From Kibdelosporangium persicum (lineage in GTDB: Bacteria; Actinomycetota; Actinomycetes; Mycobacteriales; Pseudonocardiaceae): a stretch of DNA of 64,000 nucleotides. Shown in pieces: positions 49,309-57,540 of this stretch. The translations under genes were made by a program, and so were the position numbers. The DNA is taken from positions 161,440 to 225,439 of the forward strand of contig NZ_JAAATY010000014.1 in assembly GCF_013280595.1 (NCBI RefSeq), written 5' to 3'. The stretch's first letter is position 1, and each line of letters starts with the position of its first letter. The notes beneath the pieces are model-generated. The model saw only the letters and a program-made list of their open reading frames with translations, searched no databases and was not told the DNA's origin.

Positions 49309-50235
49309 ATGAAGAGCCACAGGCTTGGTGTGGGCGGCCAGGCTGAGATCGGCTACCGGGCATTGCTGACCCGGTCACGATGGCAGCCGGAACGCCTCGA
49401 ACACGCGTTGGCATGGTCACCGCGACAGGGGGCGGCCGCGCTGGCGGAACTGCGGGACGAAGGGCTGGTGACGAACTCCGCCGTCGAAGCCGGTGCGGTG
49501 CGGGCGGTCCAGCCGTGCCTGGCGCTGCCGGCGTTGGCCGCACGGCGATTGTCCGGCGGGCCGATGCCGAGCGCGGCGGCCGTCGAGACGTTTGTTTCAC
49601 TGCACGAGCAAACCACCGGCAGGCTGGACGACTCGGCGTCCTTGTCCGATATGGACGAGGTGCTCGCGGTCGTGGAGCGCCTGACGGCCAGGGTCCGTAA
49701 CGAGGTCGTCGTCCTGGCGCCGGTCTACGACCCGCGGTCGTACGAGTTCGCCGAGCACATCGCCGAAGGGGTGCTCCGCCGGGGGGCGGGGTTGCGAGCG
49801 CTGTGGCGATCCGACGTCTCCGCGCAGGAATACGCGGTCTGGCTCGGCAAACGCGGCTACACGCCGCGTGCCACCACGAACGTGCCGGTTCGTGCGATCG
49901 TGGTCGACGGGCTGGTCGGCGTGGTGCTCAACGAATCCGGCGCGGGCCGGGTCATCCGCGCCGAGGCCGAGCTGCGGTCGTTGATCGCGTTGGCCGACGG
50001 GTTGTGGGCACAGAGCGTCGAGGTGAGCCAGGTGCCGAAAGGCAAACCGACGCGGTCGCGTCACGAGCTCGTGTTGCGGATGCTGGCACAGGGACTGACA
50101 GACGACGCGATCGCTCGCCGACTGGGGGTGAGCGTGCGCACCGTCCGGGGGGATGTCGCGTCCGCGATGGTGGAGCTGGAGGCCCGCAGCCGCTTCCAGG
50201 CGGGCGTCCGTGCCATGCAGATGGGCTTGCTCTAG
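49309..50235 (+). CDS. LuxR-type HTH regulator with N-terminal TrmB-like domain
   Basis: 308 residues: an N-terminal winged-helix-like segment ('GYRALLTRSRWQPERLEHALAWSPRQGAAALAELRDEGLV'), a middle domain resembling the phospholipase-D-like sensor of TrmB-type regulators ('VRNEVVVLAPVYDPRSYEFAEHIAEGVLRRGAGLRALWRSDV'), and a C-terminal LuxR HTH ('RHELVLRMLAQGLTDDAIARRLGVSVRTVRGDVASAMVELEARSRFQAG'). Such proteins are common in actinomycetes and their ligands are unknown. It sits between the two ImmA/7TM modules. The ATG at 49309 is chosen over 49291 for its ribosome site. A 46-nt palindrome follows the stop. Confidence 0.82.
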   Translation: MKSHRLGVGGQAEIGYRALLTRSRWQPERLEHALAWSPRQGAAALAELRDEGLVTNSAVEAGAVRAVQPCLALPALAARRLSGGPMPSAAAVETFVSLHEQTTGRLDDSASLSDMDEVLAVVERLTARVRNEVVVLAPVYDPRSYEFAEHIAEGVLRRGAGLRALWRSDVSAQEYAVWLGKRGYTPRATTNVPVRAIVVDGLVGVVLNESGAGRVIRAEAELRSLIALADGLWAQSVEVSQVPKGKPTRSRHELVLRMLAQGLTDDAIARRLGVSVRTVRGDVASAMVELEARSRFQAGVRAMQMGLL

Positions 50236-50245
50236 CTGGGAGACC

Positions 50246-50291
50246 CTCGTGAGTGTTTATCCGTGTTCTAACCCTGATAACCACTCACGAG
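50246..50291. repeat. 46-nt palindromic repeat/terminator, copy 2
   Basis: Outer arms CTCGTGAGTG and CACTCACGAG are identical to copy 1 at 45297; the centre differs but keeps total length at 46 nt. It lies 11 nt after the LuxR-type gene and acts as its probable terminator. Confidence 0.8.
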
Positions 50292-50376
50292 TCCATAGTC
50301 GACGCTGTGGCCGGGCCGCCCCGCTGATCAGTGCCTTGGTCATGGGGCCGGCGCGGCGTCGATTAGCCTAAGCGAC

Positions 50377-51144
50377 ATGAGCAAGCGCTTAGTCGTCATG
50401 GGCGACTCCTTTACCGAGGGGGTAGGTGACGACGATCCCGCCTACCCGAACGGAGTCCGCGGCTGGGCCGACCGGGTGGCCGAGCAACTGGCCGCGCACG
50501 ACCCCGATCTCCGGTACGCCAACCTGGCGGTGCGCGGCAAGCTGATGGGCCAGGTGCTGGCCGAGCAGCTCGAACCGGCCCTTGACATGCGGCCGGACCT
50601 GGTCACGTTGTACGCGGGCGGCAACGACCTGATGCGGCCGTCGGTGGACATCGACGCGCTGATGGACGACTACGACAAGGCCATCGGCCGGCTGATCGAG
50701 TCCGGCGCGACCGTGGTCGTCTTCACCGGGGTGGACGGCGTCGAGGACGCCCTGTTCCGCAAGATGCGCGGCCGCGTGGCGATCTACAACGAGCACACCA
50801 GGGTGATCGCCGCCCGGCGAGGCGCGCTGGTCGTCGACATGTGGGCGATGCGGCAGCTGCGAGACCGGCGGATGTGGGCACCGGACCGGCTGCACCTCAA
50901 CGCACTCGGGCACACCGAGGTCGCGATCGCCGTGCTGGACGTCCTCGGCGCCACGCATGAGCTGGTCGGCACCGACCTCGGCCCGCGGGCGACGCTCAGC
51001 CCGCGCGAACGCCGTCAGCAGAACCTGCAGTGGAGCAGGGAACACGCGTGGCCGTGGGTGCGGCGACGGCTGCGCGGCGAGTCGTCCGGCGATCACATCA
51101 TGCCGAAACGCCCTGTTCTGTCGCCGGTTGGCCAGTCCGGCTGA
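50377..51144 (+). CDS. SGNH/GDSL hydrolase
   Basis: 255 residues, cytosolic (no signal). Block I 'VVMGDSFTEGVGDD' with Ser11, block II Gly in 'NLAVRGKLM', block III 'YAGGNDLMRP' (Asn) and block V 'APDRLHLNALGH' (Asp and His). These are the four invariant residues of SGNH esterases and lipases. Likely deacylates a small ester or thioester. The start ATG lies in the spacer of an inverted repeat (CTAAGCG 50368-50374, CGCTTAG 50386-50392), which could form a hairpin over the start. Its 3' end overlaps the opposing 7TM gene by 47 nt. Confidence 0.9.
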   Translation: MSKRLVVMGDSFTEGVGDDDPAYPNGVRGWADRVAEQLAAHDPDLRYANLAVRGKLMGQVLAEQLEPALDMRPDLVTLYAGGNDLMRPSVDIDALMDDYDKAIGRLIESGATVVVFTGVDGVEDALFRKMRGRVAIYNEHTRVIAARRGALVVDMWAMRQLRDRRMWAPDRLHLNALGHTEVAIAVLDVLGATHELVGTDLGPRATLSPRERRQQNLQWSREHAWPWVRRRLRGESSGDHIMPKRPVLSPVGQSG

Positions 51145-52273
51145 GCTTCCGGTACGCGCGGGCGACGTCCATCAGGAACACCGTGTCGCTCTCCAGGTCA
51201 CGGCCCCCGGCGACAGTGCCGGCCTGGCTGACGACCTCGTCGTCCCGGGTGGGCGCGCCCACGCGTTTCGCCGCGACGGCCGCGGCCAGCATGCTCGCCT
51301 CGACCATGGCGTCCGAGGCGCCACGGCCGGCCTCGGGATCGAGGTACGGCTGCAACGCCAGCCGTCCGTCCCGGATCTCGATCACCCTGCGGTACAGCCG
51401 GAGTTCCAAGTCGGTGGGCAGCAGCAGGTCCGTGATCGCCGGCCGCGGCGGGACCAGCGCGATCTGGGGCGTGGCCTGGTAAAGCGCGAACCACAGCGGC
51501 CGCAGCCGGTGGTAGGTCCGCAACCGCCCGAACCAGTCGAACACCGCGGTCAGGCCGATCTTCGGCGCCCACGTCGGCAACGTCACGCCGACCAGGACGA
51601 GAATCGCGGCCAGCAGCGGCGGTATCCGGTCGAGGAACCCGCCGAGGGCCTGGGGATAGCCGATGTCGAAGCGTGCCGCGGCGAAGAACAGCGCCTTGTG
51701 CACGTGGTAGAGCAACGCGCACGTGATGCCGACGGCGATGGTCCGCAGGCTCAGCTTGCCGGTGAACGTGCCCGACAGCCGGGCGTACCGCCAGCACAAC
51801 GAGATGGTCATGGCGAACGCGGGCATCAGCCCCGCCACGAAGACCAGCCAGTACTCGAGCACCCACGGCTCGGCGGCGTACCGGCCGGCGAACCGGACGT
51901 CGTCGACCGGAGTGTCCGCCAGGGTGAACAGCACGGTGATCGTCACCGCGACGGCCGTTGGCCACCACAGGTACCTGAGTGGACGGACGGTCCTGGATTC
52001 GTTGAGCCCCAGCATCAAGATCTGCGCCGACCACGCCACCAGCAGCATCGACAGGTGCGAGACGAGCCTGCCGAGGTTCGGCACCCCGGCGATCTCGCCG
52101 ATCAACCGGTACGGCACGGGCGACATGGCGGTGAGCGAACAGGCCAGGCTCACCAGAATGAACCAGATGGGATAACCGGCTTTGGTCTTGCGGCGCGTGC
52201 GGTCCACCAGCTTGGCCGCGACGAACGCCCACGCCAGGATCGCCGGGCTGTAGAACCGGATGACGTCAATCAT
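51098..52273 (-). CDS. Seven-TM MAB_1171c-like membrane protein (module 2)
   Basis: 391 residues with seven TM segments in the first ~240 residues ('FYSPAILAWAFVAAKLVD', 'GYPIWFILVSLACSLTAM' and so on) and the same soluble C-terminal domain as the module 1 protein: 'RLRPLWFALYQATPQIALVPPRPAITDLLLPTDLELRLYRRVIEIRDGRLALQPYL'. The ATG at 52271-52273 overlaps the upstream ImmA-like stop by 8 nt, so both are translated together. The opposing SGNH gene overlaps its 3' end by 47 nt. Role unknown; a membrane receptor or carrier linked to the peptidase is inferred from constant pairing. Confidence 0.85.
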   Translation of the reverse strand: MIDVIRFYSPAILAWAFVAAKLVDRTRRKTKAGYPIWFILVSLACSLTAMSPVPYRLIGEIAGVPNLGRLVSHLSMLLVAWSAQILMLGLNESRTVRPLRYLWWPTAVAVTITVLFTLADTPVDDVRFAGRYAAEPWVLEYWLVFVAGLMPAFAMTISLCWRYARLSGTFTGKLSLRTIAVGITCALLYHVHKALFFAAARFDIGYPQALGGFLDRIPPLLAAILVLVGVTLPTWAPKIGLTAVFDWFGRLRTYHRLRPLWFALYQATPQIALVPPRPAITDLLLPTDLELRLYRRVIEIRDGRLALQPYLDPEAGRGASDAMVEASMLAAAVAAKRVGAPTRDDEVVSQAGTVAGGRDLESDTVFLMDVARAYRKLSRTGQPATEQGVSA

Positions 52274-52787
52274 GGCGCGGTTTGGGCCAGTCGAACACGG
52301 CGTTGATGCGGTCGGCGACGTCCGTGGTCTCGCGGTCCGGCGCGGCTTCCCGTTGGGCACGCTGCCGGATCAGCGACGCGAGCAGTTCGGCTTCCTGCTC
52401 CTCGACCGCGCCGTACGTGGTGCGGCCCAGAATCCGTTCCACCATCGCGGGATCGAGGTTCGGCATCAGCAGCCGCGTCAGCTCGTTGGCCGACAGCCGC
52501 GCGGGATAGTGGTCGCACAGCACGTGGCTGAGCTCGTGCAGGATGATGTGTTCCTGGTGCGGCGGTGTGGTCGTGGCCTCGTAGAAGAGCATGTCGGCCT
52601 GGTCGGTGGCCACCCAGAGACCCAGGACCCCGCTGTCGCCGCCGTTCATCGGGTTCAGCGTGATGGGCCGGCCGCGCCGCCGTGCCACTCGTCGACACAG
52701 AGTCCGGGCGTCGAACGGTTGCGGCAACGGCAAACTGCTCGCCATCGCCTCGCACCGGCGGCGAATCTCCCGGAAACTCGCGCTCAC
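52266..52787 (-). CDS. ImmA/IrrE-like zinc metallopeptidase (module 2)
   Basis: 173 residues with 'HQEHIILHELSHVLCDHY' (HExxH at 84-88) and the distal Glu in 'EEQEAELLASLIRQRA'. It is paralogous to the protein at 46264 over its whole length ('QPFDARTLCRRVARRRGRPITLNPM' corresponds to 'RPFDLVTFCAHVEGLRGRRLELKPM'). It is followed with an 8-nt overlap by its 7TM partner. No XRE gene is adjacent to this copy, so it may share the regulator at 47942. Predicted role: cleavage of a transcriptional repressor in response to a membrane-sensed signal. Confidence 0.85.
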   Translation of the reverse strand: MSASFREIRRRCEAMASSLPLPQPFDARTLCRRVARRRGRPITLNPMNGGDSGVLGLWVATDQADMLFYEATTTPPHQEHIILHELSHVLCDHYPARLSANELTRLLMPNLDPAMVERILGRTTYGAVEEQEAELLASLIRQRAQREAAPDRETTDVADRINAVFDWPKPRHD

Positions 52788-52807
52788 CCCAGCAGGCTAC
52801 CGAGAAA

Positions 52808-52838
52808 GTCCCTCGTGAGTTGCCACCCCACGAGGGAC
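52808..52838 (-). terminator. Hairpin terminator after the MFS gene
   Basis: GTCCCTCGTG and CACGAGGGAC are perfect 10-bp arms with an 11-nt loop. It lies 10 nt past the MFS stop and separates it from the ImmA-like gene. Confidence 0.75.
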
Positions 52839-52848
52839 GTCACCGCGG

Positions 52849-54318
52849 TCAGGCGTTGGCGAATTCCGGTTCGGCGGCGGTCACACGAGCCTTGTTCTCC
52901 TTGCGGGCGGCGACGATGCCGGTGAGGGCGACGATCACGCCGACCACGGCGATCCCGGCGACCACGGCGAGGCCGGGGAAGTAGCCGGCGAGCAGCTCGT
53001 CCGGGGTGACCTGGGTGGTGTGCGTCTCGTTGGCCGAGATCACGGCGGTCACGATGGCCAGCCCGATCGCGCCGCCGACCTGCAACGACGTGTTCAGCAG
53101 GCCGGACGCCAGGCCCTGCTCCTCGTCCTTGACCCCGGCCGTGGCCTGGATGTTCAACGAGGTTATGGACAGCGCGCATGCGACGCCCAGCAGCACCATG
53201 CTCGGCAGCACGACGCCGATGACGTTCGGCGAGACGTCCATGCCCAGCATGAACCCGTAGCTGCCGACCAGCGCGACGATGCCGAGCATCAGCAGGCGAG
53301 GCGTGCCGAAGCGGTCGACGATCTTGTCCATCTTGGCCGAACTGGCGGCCACGATCACCGCGGCGGGCAGGAACGCCAGCGCGGTCTCGATCGCCGACCA
53401 GCCCAGCAGCCGCTGCATGTACTGCATGACGATGAACTGGAAGCCGACGTACGACCCGAAGAAGATCATCGCGCCGAGGTTGGCGCGCACCAGCGATCCG
53501 GACCGCAGGATGCCCAGCCGCACCAGCGGGTGGCTGCTGCGCCGCTCGATCAGGACGAACGCCGTGAGCAGCACGACGACCAGCACGAACGAGATGATGG
53601 TCACCGGGTTGGCCCAGCCGATCTCCGGAGCCTGGACGATCGCGAACACCAGCAGCAGCATGGCCGCGGTCGAGGTGACCGCGCCGCCGACGTCGTAGCC
53701 CTGGCCGTTGCGCTCCGGGCGGCCGTCGTCGGGCACGAACTTCAGCGCGGCGATCAGCACGATCAGGCCGACCGGACCGGGCAGCAGCAGCGGCCAGCGC
53801 CAGCCGATCTCGGTGAGCAGCCCGGACATCACCAGGCCGAGGGAGAAACCACTCGCGGCGCAGACCGCGAAGATGCTCAGTGCCCGGTTGCGTGCCGGGC
53901 CTTCGTGGAACGTAGTGGTGATGATGGACAAAGCGGCCGGCGCGGTGAAGGCCGCGGCGACGCCCTTGATGAACCGCGCCGCGATCAGCAGCTCGGGGCT
54001 GCTGACCAGGCCGGCGGCCAGCGAACCGACGGAGAAGACGGCGAGCGCGACGAGCAGGACCCGTCGCCTGCCCAGCAGGTCCGCGGCCCGTCCGCCGAGC
54101 AGCAGCAGGCCGCCGTACCCCAGGATGTACCCGCTGACCACCCACTGCAGGGCAGCGGTGGACATGTTCAGGTCCTCACGGATGGCCGGCAGCGCGACGC
54201 CGACCATGGAGACGTCAAGAGCGTCGAGGAACACGACGCCACACAGCACCACGAGCGTGCCCCACAAGCGCGGTCCCCAGCGCACATCCGAGGTGGAAGT
54301 AGTCGTTGACTCGATCAC
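52849..54318 (-). CDS. MFS drug exporter (DHA2-like, 14-TM type)
   Basis: 489 residues with 14 predicted TM segments. Motif 'LDALDVSMVGVALPAIREDLNMSTAALQWVVSGYILGYGGLLLLGGRAADLLGRRRVLLVAL' contains the DHA2 motif D1 region and the conserved 'GxxxDxxGRR' loop of motif A. It is likely a proton-driven exporter of drugs or a self-made metabolite. The start is uncertain: GTG at 54318, GTG 54327 or ATG 54345 are in frame, without a good ribosome site. It is divergent from a MarR regulator, and the intergenic region carries AT-rich dyads, so MarR repression is likely. Confidence 0.88.
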   Translation of the reverse strand: MIESTTTSTSDVRWGPRLWGTLVVLCGVVFLDALDVSMVGVALPAIREDLNMSTAALQWVVSGYILGYGGLLLLGGRAADLLGRRRVLLVALAVFSVGSLAAGLVSSPELLIAARFIKGVAAAFTAPAALSIITTTFHEGPARNRALSIFAVCAASGFSLGLVMSGLLTEIGWRWPLLLPGPVGLIVLIAALKFVPDDGRPERNGQGYDVGGAVTSTAAMLLLVFAIVQAPEIGWANPVTIISFVLVVVLLTAFVLIERRSSHPLVRLGILRSGSLVRANLGAMIFFGSYVGFQFIVMQYMQRLLGWSAIETALAFLPAAVIVAASSAKMDKIVDRFGTPRLLMLGIVALVGSYGFMLGMDVSPNVIGVVLPSMVLLGVACALSITSLNIQATAGVKDEEQGLASGLLNTSLQVGGAIGLAIVTAVISANETHTTQVTPDELLAGYFPGLAVVAGIAVVGVIVALTGIVAARKENKARVTAAEPEFANA

Positions 54319-54348
54319 GCCGGTCACTATCGCATGCACGCGCATACG

Positions 54349-54383
54349 ATGCAAACGCATTTGATGACTTTGCATTAAATGCA
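54349..54383. promoter_or_regulatory. MarR operator region
   Basis: Two related dyads: ATGC-AAAC-GCAT (54349-54360) and TGCATT-A-AATGCA (54371-54383), in a short AT-rich gap between the divergent MFS and MarR genes. The upstream segment repeats GCAT several times. Both promoters must lie here. Confidence 0.7.
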
Positions 54384-54406
54384 GCTGCAGTGGTAAGGTG
54401 CCCGGT

Positions 54407-54811
54407 ATGGCCGCCGACGCTGACCGGCCGCTCGTCTGTGAGTGGCGGGATATGTTGTCCTTGCACGCGCGTACCTGGTGTGCGCTCGAGCGTGAACTCA
54501 ACGAGCGGCATGGCCTGGGTGCCAGCGAGTTCGAGCTGCTGGACCGCCTGATCGAGACGGACAAGCCCAAGTGCCGGGTCCAGGAGCTGTCCGGTGACAT
54601 CCATCTGAGCCAGAGCGCGTTGTCGCGCCTGATCGCTCGTCTGGAACGCGACGGCCTGGTGACGCGGGGCATGTGCGCTGAAGACCGCCGCAACATCTTC
54701 GTCTCGCCGACCGAAGCCGGACGTGCCCGCCATGCCGAGGCCGTGAGCACGCATCGTGCGGTCCTGGCGGAGGTCTTCGCGGCCAATCGTCAACCGCTGA
54801 TCGTCCGCTGA
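54407..54811 (+). CDS. MarR-family transcriptional regulator
   Basis: 134 residues with the MarR winged helix: 'WRDMLSLHARTWCALERELNERHGLGASEFELLDRLI', recognition region 'CRVQELSGDIHLSQSALSRLIARLERDGLVTRGMCAEDRRNIFVSPTEAGRARHAEAV'. The C-terminal dimer helix is shorter than usual. The ATG at 54407 has AAGGTG 8 nt upstream. It probably represses the divergent MFS exporter and itself, and releases DNA on binding a phenolic or drug-like ligand. Two conserved-looking Cys (in 'TWCALE' and 'PKCRV') could allow redox sensing, but this is a guess. Confidence 0.9.
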   Translation: MAADADRPLVCEWRDMLSLHARTWCALERELNERHGLGASEFELLDRLIETDKPKCRVQELSGDIHLSQSALSRLIARLERDGLVTRGMCAEDRRNIFVSPTEAGRARHAEAVSTHRAVLAEVFAANRQPLIVR

Positions 54812-54941
54812 CTGCCTGCCGTGCCCCGAAAGTCCTTTGTGGACGTGCTCGTGGCTCTCGCCGGGGGTCGCCTTGTGGGCACGCCGGTCACCGCCGTGTC
54901 CGGCCCGGCGCGGTAAGGCAGCCGAGCCGGACACGGGTCGT

Positions 54942-55874
54942 TCACAGGCCGAAGAACGCGATGGCCTGCGCGGCCATGCCGCGGGACGGCAGGCTGTGCC
55001 CGGCGCCCTGGATGCTGTACGCCTCCACCTGGACGGTGCCCGAACCGTCGGCGTAGCGACCGCGGTTCCAGTTGGGCTGCGGTGTGTCCGTGGAGGTCGG
55101 GGTCTGGCTCAGCCCGAACACGTTCGTCCACTGCTCGATTTCCTCCTGCAGCAACGAATACGGCACGAGTGTGTCGGCGGTGCCGTGCCACAGTTGCATG
55201 CGCGGCCGTGGACCGGTGTAGCCGGGATATGCCTGCCGTACCGCGTCTCCCCACTGCTGCGGGGTCCGGTTCATGGTTCCGCCGGTGCACTTGCTGCGCC
55301 CGGGTGGGAAGTCCGCCGCGTTGGCGAAGCAGTTGAAGGGCACGCCCATGAACGCGGCGCCTGCCTTGAACACGTCCGGGTAGACGGCCAGCATGTGGTT
55401 GGTCATCATGCCTCCGGAGGACGAACCGGTGGCGAAGACCCGGGCCGGATCGCCGTTGTGCTGTCGCTGGGCGTAGGTCACCATCGACACGATGGAGACC
55501 GGGTCGCTGCCGCCGCCGCGGCGCTTGGCCGCGGCCGACCAGGTGTCGAAGCACTTGCCGAACCCAGCCTCCTGCTGGGCACTCGGGTAGATGACGACGA
55601 ACCCGAGCCGGTCGGCCAGCGAGGCGAACTCGCTGCTGGCGTGGAACCCGGGGCCGGAGCCGCCGCAGCCGTGCATGGCCACCACGACGGCGGGCCTGGC
55701 CGGCCGGGAGTCCGGCAGATAGATGTGCATGCGCATTCCGCCCGGGTTGTCGCCGAAGTTCGTGATCTCGGTCAACGACGCCGCGGCGGCCGGCGTGGCC
55801 AGGGGAACGGTGAGACCGGCCGCGGTCAGCGACGCGACCGCGGCGACGATGAGCTTTCGTTTGATCATTCGCAT
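54942..55874 (-). CDS. Secreted PHB-depolymerase-like esterase (LpqC/feruloyl-esterase type)
   Basis: 310 residues: signal peptide (to about 'PAAAA-SL'), 'PAVVVAMHGCGGSG' (oxyanion), nucleophile 'ATGSSSGGMM' with Ser152, 'HGTADTLVPY' (Asp) and 'GAGHSLPSRG' (His). This is the esterase_PHB family, which includes polyhydroxybutyrate depolymerases, LpqC and feruloyl or acetylxylan esterases. The HGC(G) oxyanion block and Cys pairs fit the secreted type. No substrate-binding domain is attached, so a small or soluble ester is more likely than solid PHB. The ATG at 55874 has AAGGTG upstream. Confidence 0.9.
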   Translation of the reverse strand: MRMIKRKLIVAAVASLTAAGLTVPLATPAAAASLTEITNFGDNPGGMRMHIYLPDSRPARPAVVVAMHGCGGSGPGFHASSEFASLADRLGFVVIYPSAQQEAGFGKCFDTWSAAAKRRGGGSDPVSIVSMVTYAQRQHNGDPARVFATGSSSGGMMTNHMLAVYPDVFKAGAAFMGVPFNCFANAADFPPGRSKCTGGTMNRTPQQWGDAVRQAYPGYTGPRPRMQLWHGTADTLVPYSLLQEEIEQWTNVFGLSQTPTSTDTPQPNWNRGRYADGSGTVQVEAYSIQGAGHSLPSRGMAAQAIAFFGL

Positions 55875-56272
55875 TGTCGAACACCTTCGTTCCGCGCGGA
55901 AAACGCTCGCAGGTCGGCGCCGGTGCGTGCGTGGCCCGCGTCGCAGGGATGGAGAAGTACACGTGGTGCCCACCGGCAGGCCGCGTCAGTCGGCCAGTCG
56001 GCGCGAGGACATGACAGTCACGGAGGCGAGCTGCCTCGTCCTGGAGCCGCGACAGGTACCGGAGACGAAGCCGGTATCGACGGCTGTGCCCGGCCCAGGC
56101 GATGACCATCAGTGACAGTTAGCATGTACCCGGGACCGGAAAGTGTCAACCCAGTGTTTCGGTTCACGAAAGACCTTGTGCGGCAAGTGATCGCGCGAAT
56201 CGGCCGGATGGATCGAGTGCCGTCTACAGTCAGGTGTCAAACGTCCGCCTGAGCGTTGCCGGAGCCGTCGCT
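55875..56272. other. Divergent promoter region, no gene
   Basis: About 400 bp between the esterase and PaaX genes. ORFs present are shadows with no support. The segment 56110-56230 is lower in GC than its surroundings, as expected for promoters. No clear dyad was found. Confidence 0.5.
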
Positions 56273-57256
56273 GTGACCAGCCCGTACGACATCGAGGAGA
56301 TCTTTCCCGGCGATGGGGCCGGGACGGTCCGTCTTCCCCGGGCACAGACCGGTAGCGCGCCGCAGGGTCTGGCCCTGACATTGCTGGCCGACTACACACT
56401 GTCCACGCGGGCTTCGCTGCCCTCGGCGGCGATCGTGGCCCTCCTGGCCGAGAGCGGGGTGAGCCACGCCGGTGCCCGGGCCGCCATCAGCCGGCTCGCC
56501 CGGCGCGGCGTGCTGGAAGGCGTCCGGCAGGGGCGCAACAGTTTCTACCGGCTGACCGCTGCCGCGGCGCTCGCGTTGGCCACCGGCGGCAAGGCGATCG
56601 TCTCCTCGGCCGCCGGGACGAAGACCTGGGACCAGCACTGGACACTGATCGCTTTCTCGCTGCCGCAGGACGAAGTCGCCCAGCGGCGTGAACTGCGCAG
56701 CCGCCTGCGGTGGCTCGGCTACGCCCCGCTGTACGACGGCCTCTGGATCTCGCCGCGTGACCTCACCGAACACGCCAGAACACGATTGACCCGGCTCGCC
56801 TTCGGCACCATGACGGTGTTCCGTGCCCGGCACATCGACCTCGGCTCGGCCATCGGCCGCGATCCTCTCGACGCCTGGGACACGACCGCCATCGCCGAGC
56901 AGTACGAATCCTTTGTCCGACGGTGGGGTCCGCTGCCGCGCCGGATACGGGCCACCCGGGTCACCGGTGCCGAGGCGGTTCGTGCCCGTACCGAAGTCAT
57001 GGACAGCTACCGTCGTCTGCCCATCCTCGACCCGCAGTTGCCCATCCCGCTGCTGCCGCCCGGATGGCTGCGAGAGCCGGCCCGGGACCTGTTCATCGAA
57101 ATCTACGACGGCCTCGCCGCGCCTGCCGCGCGCCACGTTCGGGCCGTGGCGAGCAGGTTCACCGCCGACAGCCTCGCCGGTATCCGTGCTCACACAGTCG
57201 CCGACCTGCTCGGCGGCATGTCGGAGGTTCGCCAAGCCGACGAGTCCACTGCTTGA
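56273..57256 (+). CDS. PaaX-family transcriptional regulator
   Basis: 327 residues. N-terminal PaaX winged helix ('LALTLLADYTLSTRASLPSAAIVALLAESGVSHAGARAAISRLARRGVLEGVRQGRNSFYRLTAAAALAL'), central PaaX_CTD with 'WTLIAFSLPQDEVAQRRELRSRLRWLGYAPLYDGLWISP', and a C-terminal domain ('LPILDPQLPIPLLPPGWLREPARDLFIEIYDGL'). All three domains of PaaX are present. PaaX represses phenylacetate catabolism via phenylacetyl-CoA, but no paa genes are here and many actinobacterial paralogues control other pathways. The GTG at 56273 is preferred (GGAG 9 nt upstream). Confidence 0.9.
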   Translation: MTSPYDIEEIFPGDGAGTVRLPRAQTGSAPQGLALTLLADYTLSTRASLPSAAIVALLAESGVSHAGARAAISRLARRGVLEGVRQGRNSFYRLTAAAALALATGGKAIVSSAAGTKTWDQHWTLIAFSLPQDEVAQRRELRSRLRWLGYAPLYDGLWISPRDLTEHARTRLTRLAFGTMTVFRARHIDLGSAIGRDPLDAWDTTAIAEQYESFVRRWGPLPRRIRATRVTGAEAVRARTEVMDSYRRLPILDPQLPIPLLPPGWLREPARDLFIEIYDGLAAPAARHVRAVASRFTADSLAGIRAHTVADLLGGMSEVRQADESTA

Positions 57257-57393
57257 CGGACGCGATCGGCTGTGTCGTGGCAACAGCGTCGGGTTGCTCT
57301 CCAGTCGGACGGCCGACGCCCTCGGTGAACTCCCGGTGGGTGACCGTGTTGGTGCGGACGGTGATTGTTCGTCTTCGTGACCTGACAGCGGCG

Positions 57394-57422
57394 GAACAAT
57401 TCTGAGGAAGATCGAATTGTTC
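57394..57422. promoter_or_regulatory. Perfect dyad upstream of the GGDEF-EAL gene
   Basis: GAACAATTC and GAATTGTTC, 9-bp perfect arms with an 11-nt spacer, in the AT-richest part of the gap between paaX (ends 57256) and the GGDEF-EAL gene (starts 57541). It could be a regulator site or a terminator for paaX; the lack of G/C in the stem favours a protein-binding site. Confidence 0.55.
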
Positions 57423-57540
57423 ACCGACAATCAGCGTCTGATCGCTTCGGGTAGTCGCGGGGGTCCCCCGATTGGCCCATTCGATTGAACGCTGAACCAA
57501 TGTGTGGCGAGGCTCGCGTGACGATCGGTAGGCTTTTTCG

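Noticed and set aside
56273..57256. Phenylacetate catabolic regulator paaX by name
   Set aside because: The family is clear, but no paa genes are nearby and many actinobacterial paralogues have other targets, so I give no gene symbol.
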